From Combretum micranthum (taxonomy: Eukaryota; Streptophyta; Magnoliopsida; Myrtales; Combretaceae): 64,000 bases of DNA. Made by a program: the position numbers and the translations under genes. Below, piece by piece: positions 35,427 through 47,339 of the stretch. The notes beneath the pieces were generated by a model, which saw only the letters and a program-made list of their open reading frames with translations, made no database searches and had not been told where the DNA came from. The first letter of the stretch is position 1. Each line of letters begins with the position of its first letter. The stretch is taken from assembly GCA_024138025.1 (NCBI GenBank), contig JAMXBD010004239.1, forward strand, positions 1-64,000, read 5' to 3'.

Positions 35427-36175
35427 CTAAAACATAAAGCCTTGAATGTTCATGTTAATTGGTTTGCATTGACCTTGAGATTGAATTTTTTGGCTATTCC
35501 CTAGCATAACATTAAACTGTGAAGCAAGAATAATAGGAAGACCCAAATGTTTCGCCACCCTACTATGCATAAAATTATGTGTACTACCCAAATCAACAAG
35601 TACCGAAACATTGTGTAAGTTAATTGTTCCTTGAAACCAAAGGGTTCTAGGAAACAAATCTCCATTTAAAGCATGGTAACTAATAGTAGAATGCATAGTA
35701 TCTTCTTCAGTCATGTCCTGAATATCCTGTATCTCATTCATAGCTATAGTATTCGAAAGAAGCAATAGAAATTTTGCTTTGCATTTATAATTTCGACTGA
35801 ATTTTTCATCATGGTTAAAACAAAGGCCTTTCTCATGCCTAGCTTGCATCTCTTATGGAGTCAAATGTTTAATTGGTAAAGAAGTAGATGTAGAAGAAGT
35901 AGTGGTACCTGATTGAAAAGATTTCTTTGATACTAACATTGGTGGTTTTGAAAATTGCAATGGTGTGGAATTGTATGTAGAAGAAATTGGTTTAAAAGGT
36001 CTAAACCCAGTCGATTGCTCCTTAAGTTTATCTTCATGCATTCTGGCTAACCATATAGCATCCATTAAATCTTTAGGTCGAGAAATTTGTACCTTACGTC
36101 TTAATGCAGGTATTAGTCCTAAAATGAAACAGCTAAGAAGAAAGGATTGTGGTAAACCCATAGTACGGTTAGACA
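35427..36175 (-). pseudogene. Gypsy 2 gag C-terminus, zinc knuckle and protease
   Basis: Gag end: SCFILGLIPALRRKVQISRP and WLARMHEDKL (36,120-36,020), a Ser/Thr-rich linker, then a knuckle that reads CFNHDEKFSRNYKC, where the second Cys and the His of CCHC are changed. The protease follows with VSVLVDLGSTHNFMHSRV; the family active site D-S-G is D-L-G here. The block is cut on its gag side by the CACTA 2 left end at 36,179. Confidence 0.85.
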
Positions 36176-36178
36176 ATT
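36176..36178. repeat. Target site duplication of CACTA 2 (left copy), att
   Basis: The att before cactacaac at 36,179 matches the att after tgtagtg at 47,531-47,533. A 3-bp duplication is diagnostic for CACTA elements. Joining the two sides restores continuous gag reading around the site. Confidence 0.85.
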
Positions 36179-36184
36179 CACTAC

Positions 36185-36780
36185 AACAAAATGACCTTTG
36201 GCTACGTCTAATAAACGTGGCTAAACATTAATTAAACGTGACCAAAGATTTTTGGTCACGTTTTTTTACACGTGGCCTATAGACGTCGCAAAAGGTCCGT
36301 CGTAGATTTGATAAGTAACGTTAAAAATTGAAACGTCGCTAATGTTAGTTTGGCAACTAAATACACTTTATTGGGCCACGTTTAAACATGGCCTATTATC
36401 ATGCTTTGGTCACACTTATGTGTGGCTAAATATGACTAGTCTTCATCCCACTAAATATAAAAGGAGGGAAACTTGTGATCAGCGACGTTTAAACGTGGGT
36501 AAATATTTTTATTAATAACATATAAACGTAAGTAAATTACGTAATTAGCGATGTTTAACCGTAGCCATGCACAGGTTGAATAAGCTTTATATATTTTTGT
36601 TAGACAACAATGGCGATTTATAAACGTGACAAATCTCATATTTACCGCAATTTAAACGTGGCTATTCTAATACATTGGCGACGTCTACATTTAGGTATTC
36701 AATTAAAATATTTTCTAAATGTGGTTGTTATTTTAATTTAGCGACATTTACACGTGACTGTTCTTGTTAAGAAGAGATTA
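36185..36780. repeat. Left subterminal repeats of CACTA 2
   Basis: More than a dozen copies, in both orientations, of a short motif around aaacgtggctaa / gacgtttaaacgtgg lie within 600 bases of the terminus, for example at 36,206, 36,229, 36,256, 36,270, 36,380, 36,486 and 36,646. The right end has fewer copies. Such motifs are the binding sites of the CACTA accessory protein in known systems. Confidence 0.8.
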
Positions 36781-38280
36781 ATGTTTAACTTGGTTTAATT
36801 TGGCAATATATACTTGTTTATTATGTAATATATGCACAATTAGTAATATACACCTGTTTGATCACAATATAATTGATACCTGCTATTACTTCTGCACATG
36901 AAATTTTATATGAATAAATATCACTAATACATTTTAGAGCATACAATGTGCTCGATATGTAATAAGATCTAATAACACAAAAATTACTTAAAAATCATCA
37001 TGACCATCCTTACAGTAAATAGAAAAAAAAAACACTTGAGCAATATTATTTAGTGTCCTTCGAAGAAACATAAGTACAAGCTCCAAATTATATCAAAATG
37101 AGCATATGCACACACTTTGCCACATCAATTTGACTCCATTCGTGCTAGTTGCTTCGGCCAAAAAACAAAAAATCGAGTTTTTGATTTTCTTCCTCACTGT
37201 TGTCACCATCATCTCCAAGTAATGGATTTGGCAAAGGATCTCGTGCACTTGCAGAAGGATCTCCATTTGGATTTGTTATCATACAATATGCAGGTATAAT
37301 AATTGAATGATTAAAACAAACATGAATGAGATAATGAGAAAAGACCCATGATAACTAACCCGAACTACTGGAAAAACTTGAGACAAGTTGTTGTACAAGT
37401 CAAGTTAGTTGAGCAAGCTATAAACACCATTGAATAGAAAATTCAATTCAGGAAAATAGGAAAAGAATGGTAATTAATGGAATGATGAGCTATTATCTTA
37501 TATTTCATAAACTTGATATTATACAATACCATTTTCTATATCCAAAATGATCAAATTGGAAATATTGTTATTAGTATTATATTTCTAACCTAATAATTTA
37601 AATTGAACATTGGAAAACAAAAGAATGAAGTAAATATTTGCAGCTGTAGTAAATTCTATAATATAAATTTCTAATATATTCCTAATAATAATTATTTTCA
37701 ACCTTGATGCGCACATGAGCAAATCTAGGGACATAAATATAAGGGGCAATGTGCAAAAACTCCTCATCATGTACTTTTATATACATCTATAATAGATACG
37801 GCATAGTAATGCCTTATACACTTAAACGTATTATATTTCAAATATTTTTAAAGTTCAATCATGTTTCTAATAAGCTCCTATATCTTTGTATGATGTTTAG
37901 TCCATTATAGTGATTTAAATTTGATAGATATTAGATTCCTGACTGAATGTACGAGTGTATGTGGACAATGATATGTAGAGCTTGGTAAAATATTTAAAAA
38001 AGATTTGTAATTACTATCATCAACAATGCAAGAATCAGTTGGCTTCGGGCTTTATAATCTCAGCTTCAAATTCCCCTGTTTGGAAAGAACTCACAGCAGA
38101 AGTGACAAACATGAGAGGAAAGAATTTTAAGTTGCTGGGAATGGAAAAGATGCAAATTTCTAGTTTGATTTCTGGCATTCGCACTTCACTATCAGGCTAC
38201 TCATAATGTTGTTCCTATAGGTGCAAATTTGAACTACATTCTTCATAGTGATTATAAATTTGAGTAGGGAAAAAAGGTAT
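36781..38280. other. CACTA 2 interior without assigned gene
   Basis: AT-rich. Two plus-strand ORFs (37,117-37,299 and 37,982-38,206) show no motif I recognise. The second (with ISASNSPVWKELTAEVTNMR) could be an unidentified captured piece. No splice pattern links them. Confidence 0.4.
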
Positions 38281-38323
38281 CTCCAAGACAATCTAGATTG
38301 ACAGAGCAGAGAAAAAACACCAC

Positions 38324-38690
38324 CTTATCATCATGCTGATCATATGTGGCAATGCATCGCTTGTTCTAACAGTCCACAGTTTTACCAACCATCAGCACCT
38401 GAAAAGGTCTCCATCTAATTGCAGATACTTAAAATATCACTGAGATAATTGAAGATAGGAAAATAAGAAGAGAGTGTCAGTTTTGGCTACCACAAAAAAC
38501 AATTTGTGCGCCATAAGTCAGAAATGATGCTCTTAATACACTTTGATGTATGCCCTTCAAACATCTTCAAACAGGACCCATCAGATATAGCCCATATCTT
38601 CATTGTTTTATCACCAGAAGCTGTGATGACACATTGATCAACGGGAGAAAAACTCAACAGACCATATTCCCCTTTTGTGGCCCTTAAGTA
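38324..38690 (-). pseudogene. Captured UTP13/TORMOZ-like WD40 exons
   Basis: Exon 1 (about 38,690-38,491) reads KGEYGLLSFSPVDQCVITAS, GDKTMKIWAISDGSCLKMFE, GHTS, then after a +1 shift SVLRASFLTYGAQIVFC, and ends at a gtagcc donor. Exon 2 (38,398-38,324) follows a ttttcag acceptor, covers the ADG...WTVRT and ATYDQHDDK region, and ends at a gt donor. These are consecutive WD40 blades of UTP13, the small-subunit processome protein needed for 18S rRNA maturation (TORMOZ in Arabidopsis). Small deletions break the frame in both exons, and a few residues are missing after GEYG. Only part of the roughly 880-residue protein is present, so it is non-functional as UTP13. Identity is by recalled motif. 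Confidence 0.82.
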
Positions 38691-38699
38691 CAACCACTG

Positions 38700-40480
38700 A
38701 TACTAGGTTAGAAAGTCTCCACACACAAGTTGTTCGGTCCTAAAACCATACCAGAGTTGATAATGGAATAACCTATAAGAGTAGAACTATCTCTCAAAGA
38801 AAAATAGTATAAATAGTATTTCTTTAGAAAAAAAAAATCCACCATCACTCCATATGACAAAAATATCACTTAATACAGTAAAATGCTTATCCATACATGT
38901 AGTATGTTAGTACTAATGAGGCAATGAACATTATTTTCTAAGGGCATACCTACAAAAGTCACCAACATTTCCTCCACACTGATGGAAAGACATCACAACT
39001 TGAAGCTTAATTTCATGTTTTGCCAACATGAAAAGATTTACTACCACTGGACATGAACAATCAGAAAGGCTACAAATTAGTGTCATGCAATAGAACCCTA
39101 TACAAGTATATCTCTAATATTGATTGAGTAATAATGTTTCTTTGTTATTATGCTTGTGATATACATATTTAAGTTTAAACTGCAATACTAAGCTATCAAA
39201 AAAAAAGTAAGTGTTCAAGAACTTAAGGACCTTGCCACTACCTAGTGTAGAAAAACATACACATGGATAACAAACTCCATTTCACAACTGAGAGAAGGTT
39301 GACAGAAATAATACCACTAGTTTTGCTGTCACTTTCTATGTTCTGCAATGTCATTATGCAGTAACCTGTAAATAAGATAAATGCTTAATGGAGTTCTCCA
39401 TGCAGTGATTCCATCCTGCTCCAAACTAAGATGAATTTACATGATGAGAAGGATTACATGCATAATATATATAAACATATGAAGCATAACAAAATAGTGA
39501 GAAAAAGTTCAATAAAGCAGAAAAATGAAAAACAATATGGTTAAATACACAAAACCAAAAAGAAACACCTCTTATTATAGATGCTATTGCAACAAAAGCA
39601 CCTTGCCTTCCTGATAAGATTATCACTGTTGGACTCCACACAGATAACAGTCACTGCTCTAATAAATAAGCTTCGTCAACAGTAAATAACATCATTGCCT
39701 AAGGATAGCTTATTATTTAACAAAAAGGTCAGCTACCTAATCCAATGACAAATAATCCTAGGAATGAGGTTTTTCCCAATGATGAGAGAAGACGAGATGA
39801 GTAAATCACTTTTAGATGCCCACTAGACTACTATGAACATGTAGCTTATAGCATTTGCAATCAAAACAACCTTCAAAGTTCAATTAACAGAGCTACTAAT
39901 AGCCACATTGTAAAGTATATATGCCAAAAACATCAGAGCAATTAATGACAAAAGCTCGAACAAATATATCTAAGTAGGATGGCTAATGTTTATTCCAAGT
40001 ATCCATGAATGGTCAAAATGTAGAAAGTAGAGGTAACAACCTACTTTGATAGCCCTACTTCAATGGAAAATCTGGCAATTGAAATCAAAAGGACAAAGAC
40101 ACCTACCTGCATATCAATTGAAAACTTCAAAATTATAAAACAACTCTTGTTTCCAACTGAAATTAAGGTATAAAAGCGCATAAAGACTAATAGCGTATGT
40201 ACAAAGGAGAAGACATATTTCTAAAAGCCCCTTCCTTTTAGTGATTGAAGATCTCAATTTAGCAATGCTAGCTATTGCGAAGAGAAAAATTTGCCACTTT
40301 TCCTTCTTCCACTGTATAACATTTCAAAGAATGGCAAAAATGGTATTAATGATAGATATATGAATAAGGTCCAAGAAATTAATTGGATTAGAGATCCAAA
40401 ACTTACAAATATAACTATTGGAGAGCATGGATGACCACCATGAAAAAAGCAAAGACTAACCTCAAGGAAATCCCAAAACC
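38700..40480. other. CACTA 2 interior, possible extra captured exon near 39.6 kb
   Basis: Mostly featureless. On the minus strand, 39,650-39,570 reads PTVIILSGRQGAFVAIASII before a gtgttt possible donor. This resembles a membrane segment and might be a C-terminal PIG-O exon, since it follows the PIG-O exons in order, but I cannot confirm it. Confidence 0.4.
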
Positions 40481-40489
40481 TTCAAATGC

Positions 40490-43400
40490 AATAGAAGAGC
40501 ATCCACATTGCTTTGTCACCTATGTGTAATAGGTCCTTTGATGAGAACCCAATCAATGATGTTGCTAAATAGATATCAATATATCTTTTAACCTGCAAGA
40601 GATCCACATGTCATAGAAAAGAAAAGAAACAGAGAAGCCTCAACTGAAAAAGAGTCTTTAAAGGAAATATAACAACTCAAAATACATGAGGGATTTTCAA
40701 ATCTTTATCACTGCTTGCATATTAAGATTAATTGCTTAAAGTGTCCTTTTAAGTTTTTAATTATACATTTTTATAGGAAAAGAAGGTTTTTGCATCAACA
40801 AATACAAGATCAGGTAAAGATGTATTATCAATTGAACTCAATAACTAAAATTCATCAAATTTTGCCTAAATAACAGAAAGTTAAAGATAAAACACGTGAT
40901 ATTAGGAGGAAGATTTGTTACTAGACCATAAAAAGCTATCCTATTTCTTCCATTCGTATAATTTGACCCACAACAATTATTTGCAACCATAAAGATAGGA
41001 TTTACCAAAAGGAAGTGTACAATGACTGAGAGGCATATATGTCACATCTAACAAAAAATTTCAGCAATAAGGATGAACATTATATAGGTATGAGGAGGAT
41101 AATTACCTGGTAAGAATTTATGTACAATACATCAGCATAGTTGCGTAACCAATGTTGAGACTTCAGCTCATATTTGCAATGATCTGCCTTCATTTCCTCT
41201 AACTTCCATGTACCAGCAGCTAGTGCATATAGCTCAGGATTAACACAACCGATACTAAAAAAAGCAATTGACATAGCAGGTTAATAAGCTAACGCTTAAT
41301 AAATTCATCACTAAGAGAATGTTAGCCAAAAGATAAGATGTTGAATGTTCTAGATTGTTTACTTTATTTTCTCAAAAGCCTAAAGTGAATCAATATGAAC
41401 TTATGAGTTTAGGTTCTACATGAAAGAAAATTGTGGCTTAAAAAAATAAATAAACACAACATATAAAATAAGGTTATGACAGAATGCAATAGCAAAATAG
41501 AATCGAGATAGCTGACCCCACCTAATGGGAATTGTAATTGAATGTTGTTTGTTATTGTTTTTGGACAAAAATAAAATAAAATAAGAAAATATTTACAAAG
41601 CAGTAATAGGAGACCATAAACAATTGCTACAAAAAGAAATACTTGTCACATTCTTTGAAATTCCTCATAGGTAAGATAAGCGACTCCACATCTTCATAAG
41701 ATCTTTTTTCCAATTTATTATCAAAATGAACTAGTTGGACAAGCAGTGCAAGGTTGCTCTTAATAGCATACAAGATATAAAAGCTATAGAAATTTTAAGT
41801 ATCCTAAAAATGAGTGTTGTAGGAGGACGTAAATACAATTTAAAAGGATGTATATATAATATATCGACCACCATGGTAATAATCATTCTTGGGTGCTCTT
41901 TGGACATCAAAAGCTTTTACGTGACCTAATATCACTCAAAAGTTTAGTCAAATCACAGCTGCTATACATGTTGATTTAAAAAAAGAAAAAACTTATTTTA
42001 GAATGATGACAACAGTAGCAGCATCAGCAAAAAGCTTATAATGCACCTTCTAAAAGGAAATTGGATGCCAAGAAGGAAAAGGATAGCTTATTAAGAAAAT
42101 TGCATATTTACTAGAGATGATATTATAAGATTTTTATCTCTAGTACCAGTTTTGTTTTCCTGAAATGAGAACCAAAATAACAAATTCCATAAAAGATTAT
42201 CCATTAAACTAAAAAATATCACAAATCAATAACTTAATTTTGTAAGGATCAATAAAGCAATTTCCTTTTCTTTAGAAACCAAGGGACAAAAATTAAGCTT
42301 CAAAATAATATATTAAGTTTAGCATGCTGCTATGAATAGGAGTCTTAAAATGCATGGGCAATTGACATCATATGCATTGGAAAAAGTAGTTTCCCTTGAT
42401 TCGTGGATATGCATTGGAAAAACCTTCCCGCATACTTCACCTTATAGTATACTTGAATCTCTATTTCATTCTTTCCTACACCATCACATTTTACTCCAAC
42501 GAGCAAATCTAAATAAGACAAATAATGATGAGAGAACAACTCAAATAGACAATCAAATGTCAATAAAAAGGGCCATTTCCATATCTAGATCACACGATAT
42601 ATCAAGTTCAGGCGGCACTGACAAAGCAGGCTTCCTAAAACTCATCGCAAACATTGAGTTTTCAACCTACATGAAAATTGGCCAAACAAGATGCGTGAGT
42701 TTATTTGACAGTAAAAAAGAATTTGCCTCATTTGATGGGCTCAGCTATAAGTTAGCTACTGATCAACTGAGTTTTAAATTTAATTATAGCATACCTCTTC
42801 AGCACTCCCTCCACCATGATCACCATTTAAGGTTTGTCCATGATCACCCATCACAAGAAGAAGAGTATACTCGTGAGACCACCCTGGTGCTGATTGGCTC
42901 TCTAATACACCAATCACTTTCTAAGGCAAAATTATATCTATTATTTAGCTTCTCAACAAACACATTATCAAAGAGGTAACAAAAAGAATTTATGGGAAAG
43001 CCATGGAACCCAATTTATTGGTTCAGGGCCTACAAAGGAGATAGAGAAGAGATGGTTCCAAAGAGTTGATCCTCTATCGACAGAGAAATTACATCAAGAA
43101 AATTATTGTATTGTTCCAACTTTTCAAACCGGCATGAAGTCGACACCAAATATGTGTTCAGCATGATCCTAATGCACAAAAACAATAACTACTAGCTATC
43201 ACAAACCAATTTGAAGTTTATTGCATGTTTAGAAGTGGATTTATATACTTGGATAGGCTATCAAAAGGTAGAGATTGAGGGAACTATTACTTGGAAGACA
43301 ATAGATATAACATACCCCACCAAAAAAATGTGCAATTAGGACATCCCAGTCTTTCTCATACAAAGAAGGAAGGAGGCTCTCAATGCATCCATTATTTACT

Positions 43401-44640
43401 TATAGGAATAGACAAACTTCATCAACTTTTGATGAAGAAATGTGATGACAACTCTTGAACCGTGACATTCAAGAGTTGCTTTTATAGAATCACCCTAAAA
43501 AATAAAGGATGTACAGAGCACATACTATGTGAAGATCTTTCACATTAAAAGAGGGAAATGGATACTATCTAATAAAATGATGAGAAATAAGTTGTACCCA
43601 TGTATCATCCCCCATCATTACTACTTTCTTCCCATTCTGAATCAACTACGAGAGCATAGAATGGCTTTAAATGAAGCCATTGCAAAGGAATGCCAAACTA
43701 ATTGTTTTCTAAGAAAAACATAAAAAGTCTATATATTTGTGCCAAAACCTGACTCAATAACTCATCTCCGACAATTGCTGGAGCACCAAAGCTATTTCCT
43801 ACGTCAGCAAAAGTTGGTAGCCCACCTGTTATTAGACCCTGAATTGAGTTAAAAAAAGATTTTGAGATGTTGTTAATTACTGCACTACATAATTAATTTG
43901 AAAGAATATATCTGCCTAACTTAAACATAACAGTTGATAGAGCATGCTCATGGCATGACAAATGAAAACAATTGGAATTATGTTATTGCATGAAATTCTC
44001 TAATAGCACAAAACCTAGACGAATATCAAAACATACTATTGTATACATTAGGTTGCCTTTTCCTCTTTAGACCATCTTTATCAATAAGTTATTTAAGAAG
44101 TTACATAACCTGCTATGTCACCATCTTAAGCAACTCTTCATTTTATCCGTGAGTTCTCACATATCATAAATTATATAAAGTTAACATCAAAAGAATAAAA
44201 AAAAAAAAAAAACAACTCAACCCACCAAAGTAAAGCAAACCCTTTATTGGTTAAGCAACTTATAAAGGGATTACTTAGCCTAGGTTCCCATGTCAAGCAA
44301 ACCGGATAAAGTTGCTCTTACCAACAAGCATACATTACATTCACACTCATAGAGAACCTAAAACTACATGCATTTCTAATGGAATGAAAACATGTTCAAC
44401 TAATGAATTACCAAAAGATGACATCAAGAATGAGAGGGTGTGCAACTATATGAACTCTAAAATGATGAATGTTCGTGGACAGGCATGCAAGTGCTCCAAA
44501 TCCAAGTGCAAGTTATCACCTTCAAATGCTATAAACTTATTGTAGGTAGATTAGCAATAGCTTTGAAAATCTTAGCTGTGGCTCCCTCCTTAGAAGCCAT
44601 TTTTTGTAGAATTGCAATTGCAATTTATTCATCCATGGCT
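40490..44640 (-). pseudogene. Captured PIG-O (GPI ethanolamine phosphate transferase 3) gene fragment
   Basis: PIG-O adds the ethanolamine phosphate that links GPI anchors to proteins, in the ER membrane. At least nine exons lie in the native order on the minus strand, several with good GT-AG borders: about 44,640-44,510 (LQKMASKEGATAKIFKAIAN); 43,838-43,749 (GLPTFADVGNSFGAPAIV); 43,645-43,526 (NGKKVVMMGDDTWVQL); about 43,405-43,316 (LPSLYEKDWDVLIAHF); 43,168 to about 43,060 (DHAEHIFGVDF); about 42,920-42,795 (GDHGQTLNGDHGGGSAEE); 42,666 to about 42,580 (FAMSFRKPALSVPPELD); 41,254-41,107 (SIGCVNPELYALAAGTW); 40,592 to about 40,490 (VKRYIDIYLATSLIGFSSKD). Retained introns show a DNA-level copy, not a retrocopy. 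Stops (in exons 1, 3, 5 and 9) and a frameshift inactivate it. Only the lumenal catalytic half is present. Confidence 0.88.
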
Positions 44641-44649
44641 TTTTCTCTG

Positions 44650-45780
44650 TAAAAACAATCATGAGAATCAATAAGCAATCAATCTCAACCAACAAATCTT
44701 ACAATCTGGACTTTCACCTACAAATCACAAAGCTAATTGGATAGATGAGAAGCATGAAGGTAATAGCACACAGAGACAGCCACTACCACTAAAACAATTC
44801 AAACTCTCATCCCTGTGCTATTAATCCAATACTTCAAAAAAGAAGTAAAGAGCTGATGTTTCAGGAGTCAAATGCTATAATGGCAATGTTATATTAACTA
44901 AACATATGCCAACTAATTATTCAAGATATTGAAAAGAAAAAACCTTCAAACACCATCACATTTTTAAGGACAAAGTTACGTGAATTAGCAAAATACAAGG
45001 ACCTCAAGAACCCATTAAATGGCTTCATTTAACTTTTCCATTATAAAAGTTACTCATCATGAGGCAAACCTGTATCAGCACTCAGTAATCCAATAATAAG
45101 GAAGCCAATACCAATCATGCCATGACATTAAGGTAACGGTGCGCGCACACACACACACATACATATATTCTTTTTCTTTTTCTTTTTTACTTTAAATAAC
45201 AATCTCTGCATTTTAATTAACATCGATTGAACTATTGCATATCTGAAGAGAGTAAAGAATAATGACCATTTAACCAAGGCAACATGTATAGCTAGATAAG
45301 ATCACTTGGAATGTTCTTAAGTAAATTTGCTCATTCGAGACAATCTTTCATATTTAACCAAAGTGCTCTTTTCATAAAAATTGCATAAAGAATCGGTATT
45401 ATTGCATATGTTCAAATCAAAGAGTTCCAAATCAATTACTCGAATAGAAAATTAACGATATTAAATTATGTCTACAACAAACGACTAAATGTTAAGTTAT
45501 GAAATTAATGATCCGATCTTACCTTTAAAGAACGAGCTCGGACATCCCCTCATAAAGTTAGAAACATATTCCAATGTCATATCAAGGTTAAAAACTTTGA
45601 CATATTACACAAGAAACCATAATAGCCATAGATTTACAATGAGCATCTTGATGTGTCTTCCAAAATGTAACATATTTTGTATCAGTTAAAAATTCATAAA
45701 AATAAAGTTCAAAGGAAAACAGAATCAGTAATGTCTCGGCTAAAACATTCAATTTAGATAATAGGTGTTCAAGAGGTGAA
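44650..45780. other. CACTA 2 interior between the PIG-O and kinase fragments
   Basis: About 1.1 kb, AT-rich, with an AC-rich microsatellite at about 45,140-45,160. No assigned exon. It may hold the intron following the kinase exon or upstream PIG-O intron sequence. Confidence 0.4.
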
Positions 45781-45788
45781 ACATTTAC

Positions 45789-45994
45789 CTGGCCAGTGCT
45801 CTCAAGTCTTCCCTTGTATACGCGGCCAAAACCCCTTTCCCCCAAGAAACATTCAAGGTGGAAATTCTTTGTTGCAGGTGCCAGCTCACGGAAAGTAAAG
45901 GTTTGAGCAGCAATGTTGGGGCCAGGTCCATCCTTAGAACATGGTATTTCCCTCTTGGATCCACCAATGTTTTTTATTCTAGGTTTATCTGCTC
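45789..45994 (-). pseudogene. Captured exon of a PBS1/PBL27-type receptor-like cytoplasmic kinase
   Basis: One exon of 206 bp with a perfect tcttgcag acceptor and CCAG/gtaaat donor. It reads GPNIAAQTFTFRELAPATKN, FHLECFLGERGFGRVYKGRL, ESTGQ. The string IAAQTFTFRELAxATKNF...GRVYKGRLESTGQ is the signature of the PBS1/PBL27 subfamily of plant immune-signalling kinases (class VII). The exon ends just before the catalytic Lys, as in family genes. The ATP-binding loop GEGGFG is GERGFG here. The exon is otherwise open and undamaged, so it could still be spliced into a transcript. The upstream piece EEVKLNLDKNCDDRNKG near 46,610-46,560 might be the preceding exon, uncertain. Confidence 0.88.
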
Positions 45995-46029
45995 CTGCAA
46001 GAATCAAGAAAACAAACACACACAACGTT

Positions 46030-46910
46030 CAAGTTACAATACAACTTCTGGTGTTAAGACCACAAAAGACATATTATCTCAAACTACACATCGAAATTTG
46101 CATAAATATCCAAAAACAAAATCCAAATAAAGTCAAAGATCATATCAACACTCAGTAATATGTCAAATACTATAGACAACACATTGAGAATGTGGACTGA
46201 AAACATATCATCCTTCGCTTATTATTCTTCTTCAAAACAAAGAACTATCAAGCCTGTAGCACAATCCTTATTAAATTAAATCAAGCCAAAACATCAAAAG
46301 AATCATATGATACACTTCGAAGATATAAACAAAAAGCCAAGCCGCTGTCCTAACATAAAAAAATCGACACGTATTCCTCTAAACTAATCAAGTCCATACA
46401 CACCATATTCCACGGAGATCAATTACAGACACATACACCCTACATCAAATCAAGCAACAAAAAAACACAAGAATGAATCAAGATTCCAAGAGAAACATCA
46501 TAATATGATAAAAACGAGAGAATGGGTATATTAGTTGGGACATTTTGTGGACCTTTGTTCCGATCATCACAATTCTTATCGAGATTCAACTTAACTTCTT
46601 CCCTAAAAATCAAAATAGGGAAAACAACATGCATGATCTAAATTCTTATGTTCTTATCGGGATTCAACTTAACTTTCAAATATCCTTGTTGGCATAAATC
46701 AATTTCAAAAGAAGATGAATTTTTAAGCTTAGCTAATAAATCAGGGCTTGTTGAACCAAGTCAAAGAACACTGCATGATCTAAATTCTTAATGGGTCATC
46801 AATGGTTTACTAACCCAAGTGAGTATTCCCGATATAGTTCCGAGTCTGAGCTCCTCATTCATTACACGAACCATCCGTCCCTTTAACAAATACAACCACA
46901 ATGATTGATG
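46030..46910. other. CACTA 2 interior right of the kinase exon
   Basis: Contains the possible upstream kinase exon at 46,634-46,500 (minus strand, open frame of 64 codons with EEVKLNLDKN). Nothing else recognised. Confidence 0.4.
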
Positions 46911-46916
46911 GCAAAG

Positions 46917-47201
46917 CTAGGAAGCTTGCTTAAACGACTCAAATAGCGACAAAGAAAGATACGTGGCCACGATGCGGTAGAGGAGATGGTTAAGATGATG
47001 ATGCAATGTAGATGATGGGTGAGTTGACTCAGTCCATTTGAGGAACGAGTGCAGCCAATGGGACGGGTTTGGTTTCGTGTTTAGTGGTTGGTGTCGTACT
47101 TCGATGTAGCTTTGAGAGGTTGACGACAAGTTTCGGTGATGTGGGTCTATCGTAGTTATATGGCGCAAAATGGATTCAATGGCTGTCATGGCCACCGGCA
47201 T
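46917..47201 (-). CDS. Unidentified ORF near the right terminus of CACTA 2, 94 codons
   Basis: An ATG-started minus-strand frame beginning MPVAMTAIESILRHITTID, lying 330 bases inside the right terminus and upstream, on the same strand, of all captured exons. Its start is preceded by a GA/CT-rich tract typical of plant 5' leaders. It is rich in His, Ser and Thr with no domain I recognise. It could be a captured first exon that supplies a start codon or promoter, or a chance ORF. Base composition here is higher in GC than in the rest of the element. Confidence 0.4.
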   Translation of the reverse strand: MPVAMTAIESILRHITTIDPHHRNLSSTSQSYIEVRHQPLNTKPNPSHWLHSFLKWTESTHPSSTLHHHLNHLLYRIVATYLSLSLFESFKQAS

Positions 47202-47339
47202 GGTTGAAGTTTGAGAGAGAGAGGGAGTAATTGAAAAGAGAGAGAGAGAGTATAATTGGAAATTTTCGTGAAATTAGGGCGGGCTGGGTTCATTTTGTTT
47301 TATATTTATTTTATTTCATTTATTCATTTTATTTAATGA

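Noticed and set aside
42332..42979. Longest ORF of the window (215 codons, plus strand)
   Set aside because: It is the antisense of PIG-O exons and introns (42,580-42,920). The translation shows no motif, and the minus strand carries the known motif GDHGQTLNGDHGGG.
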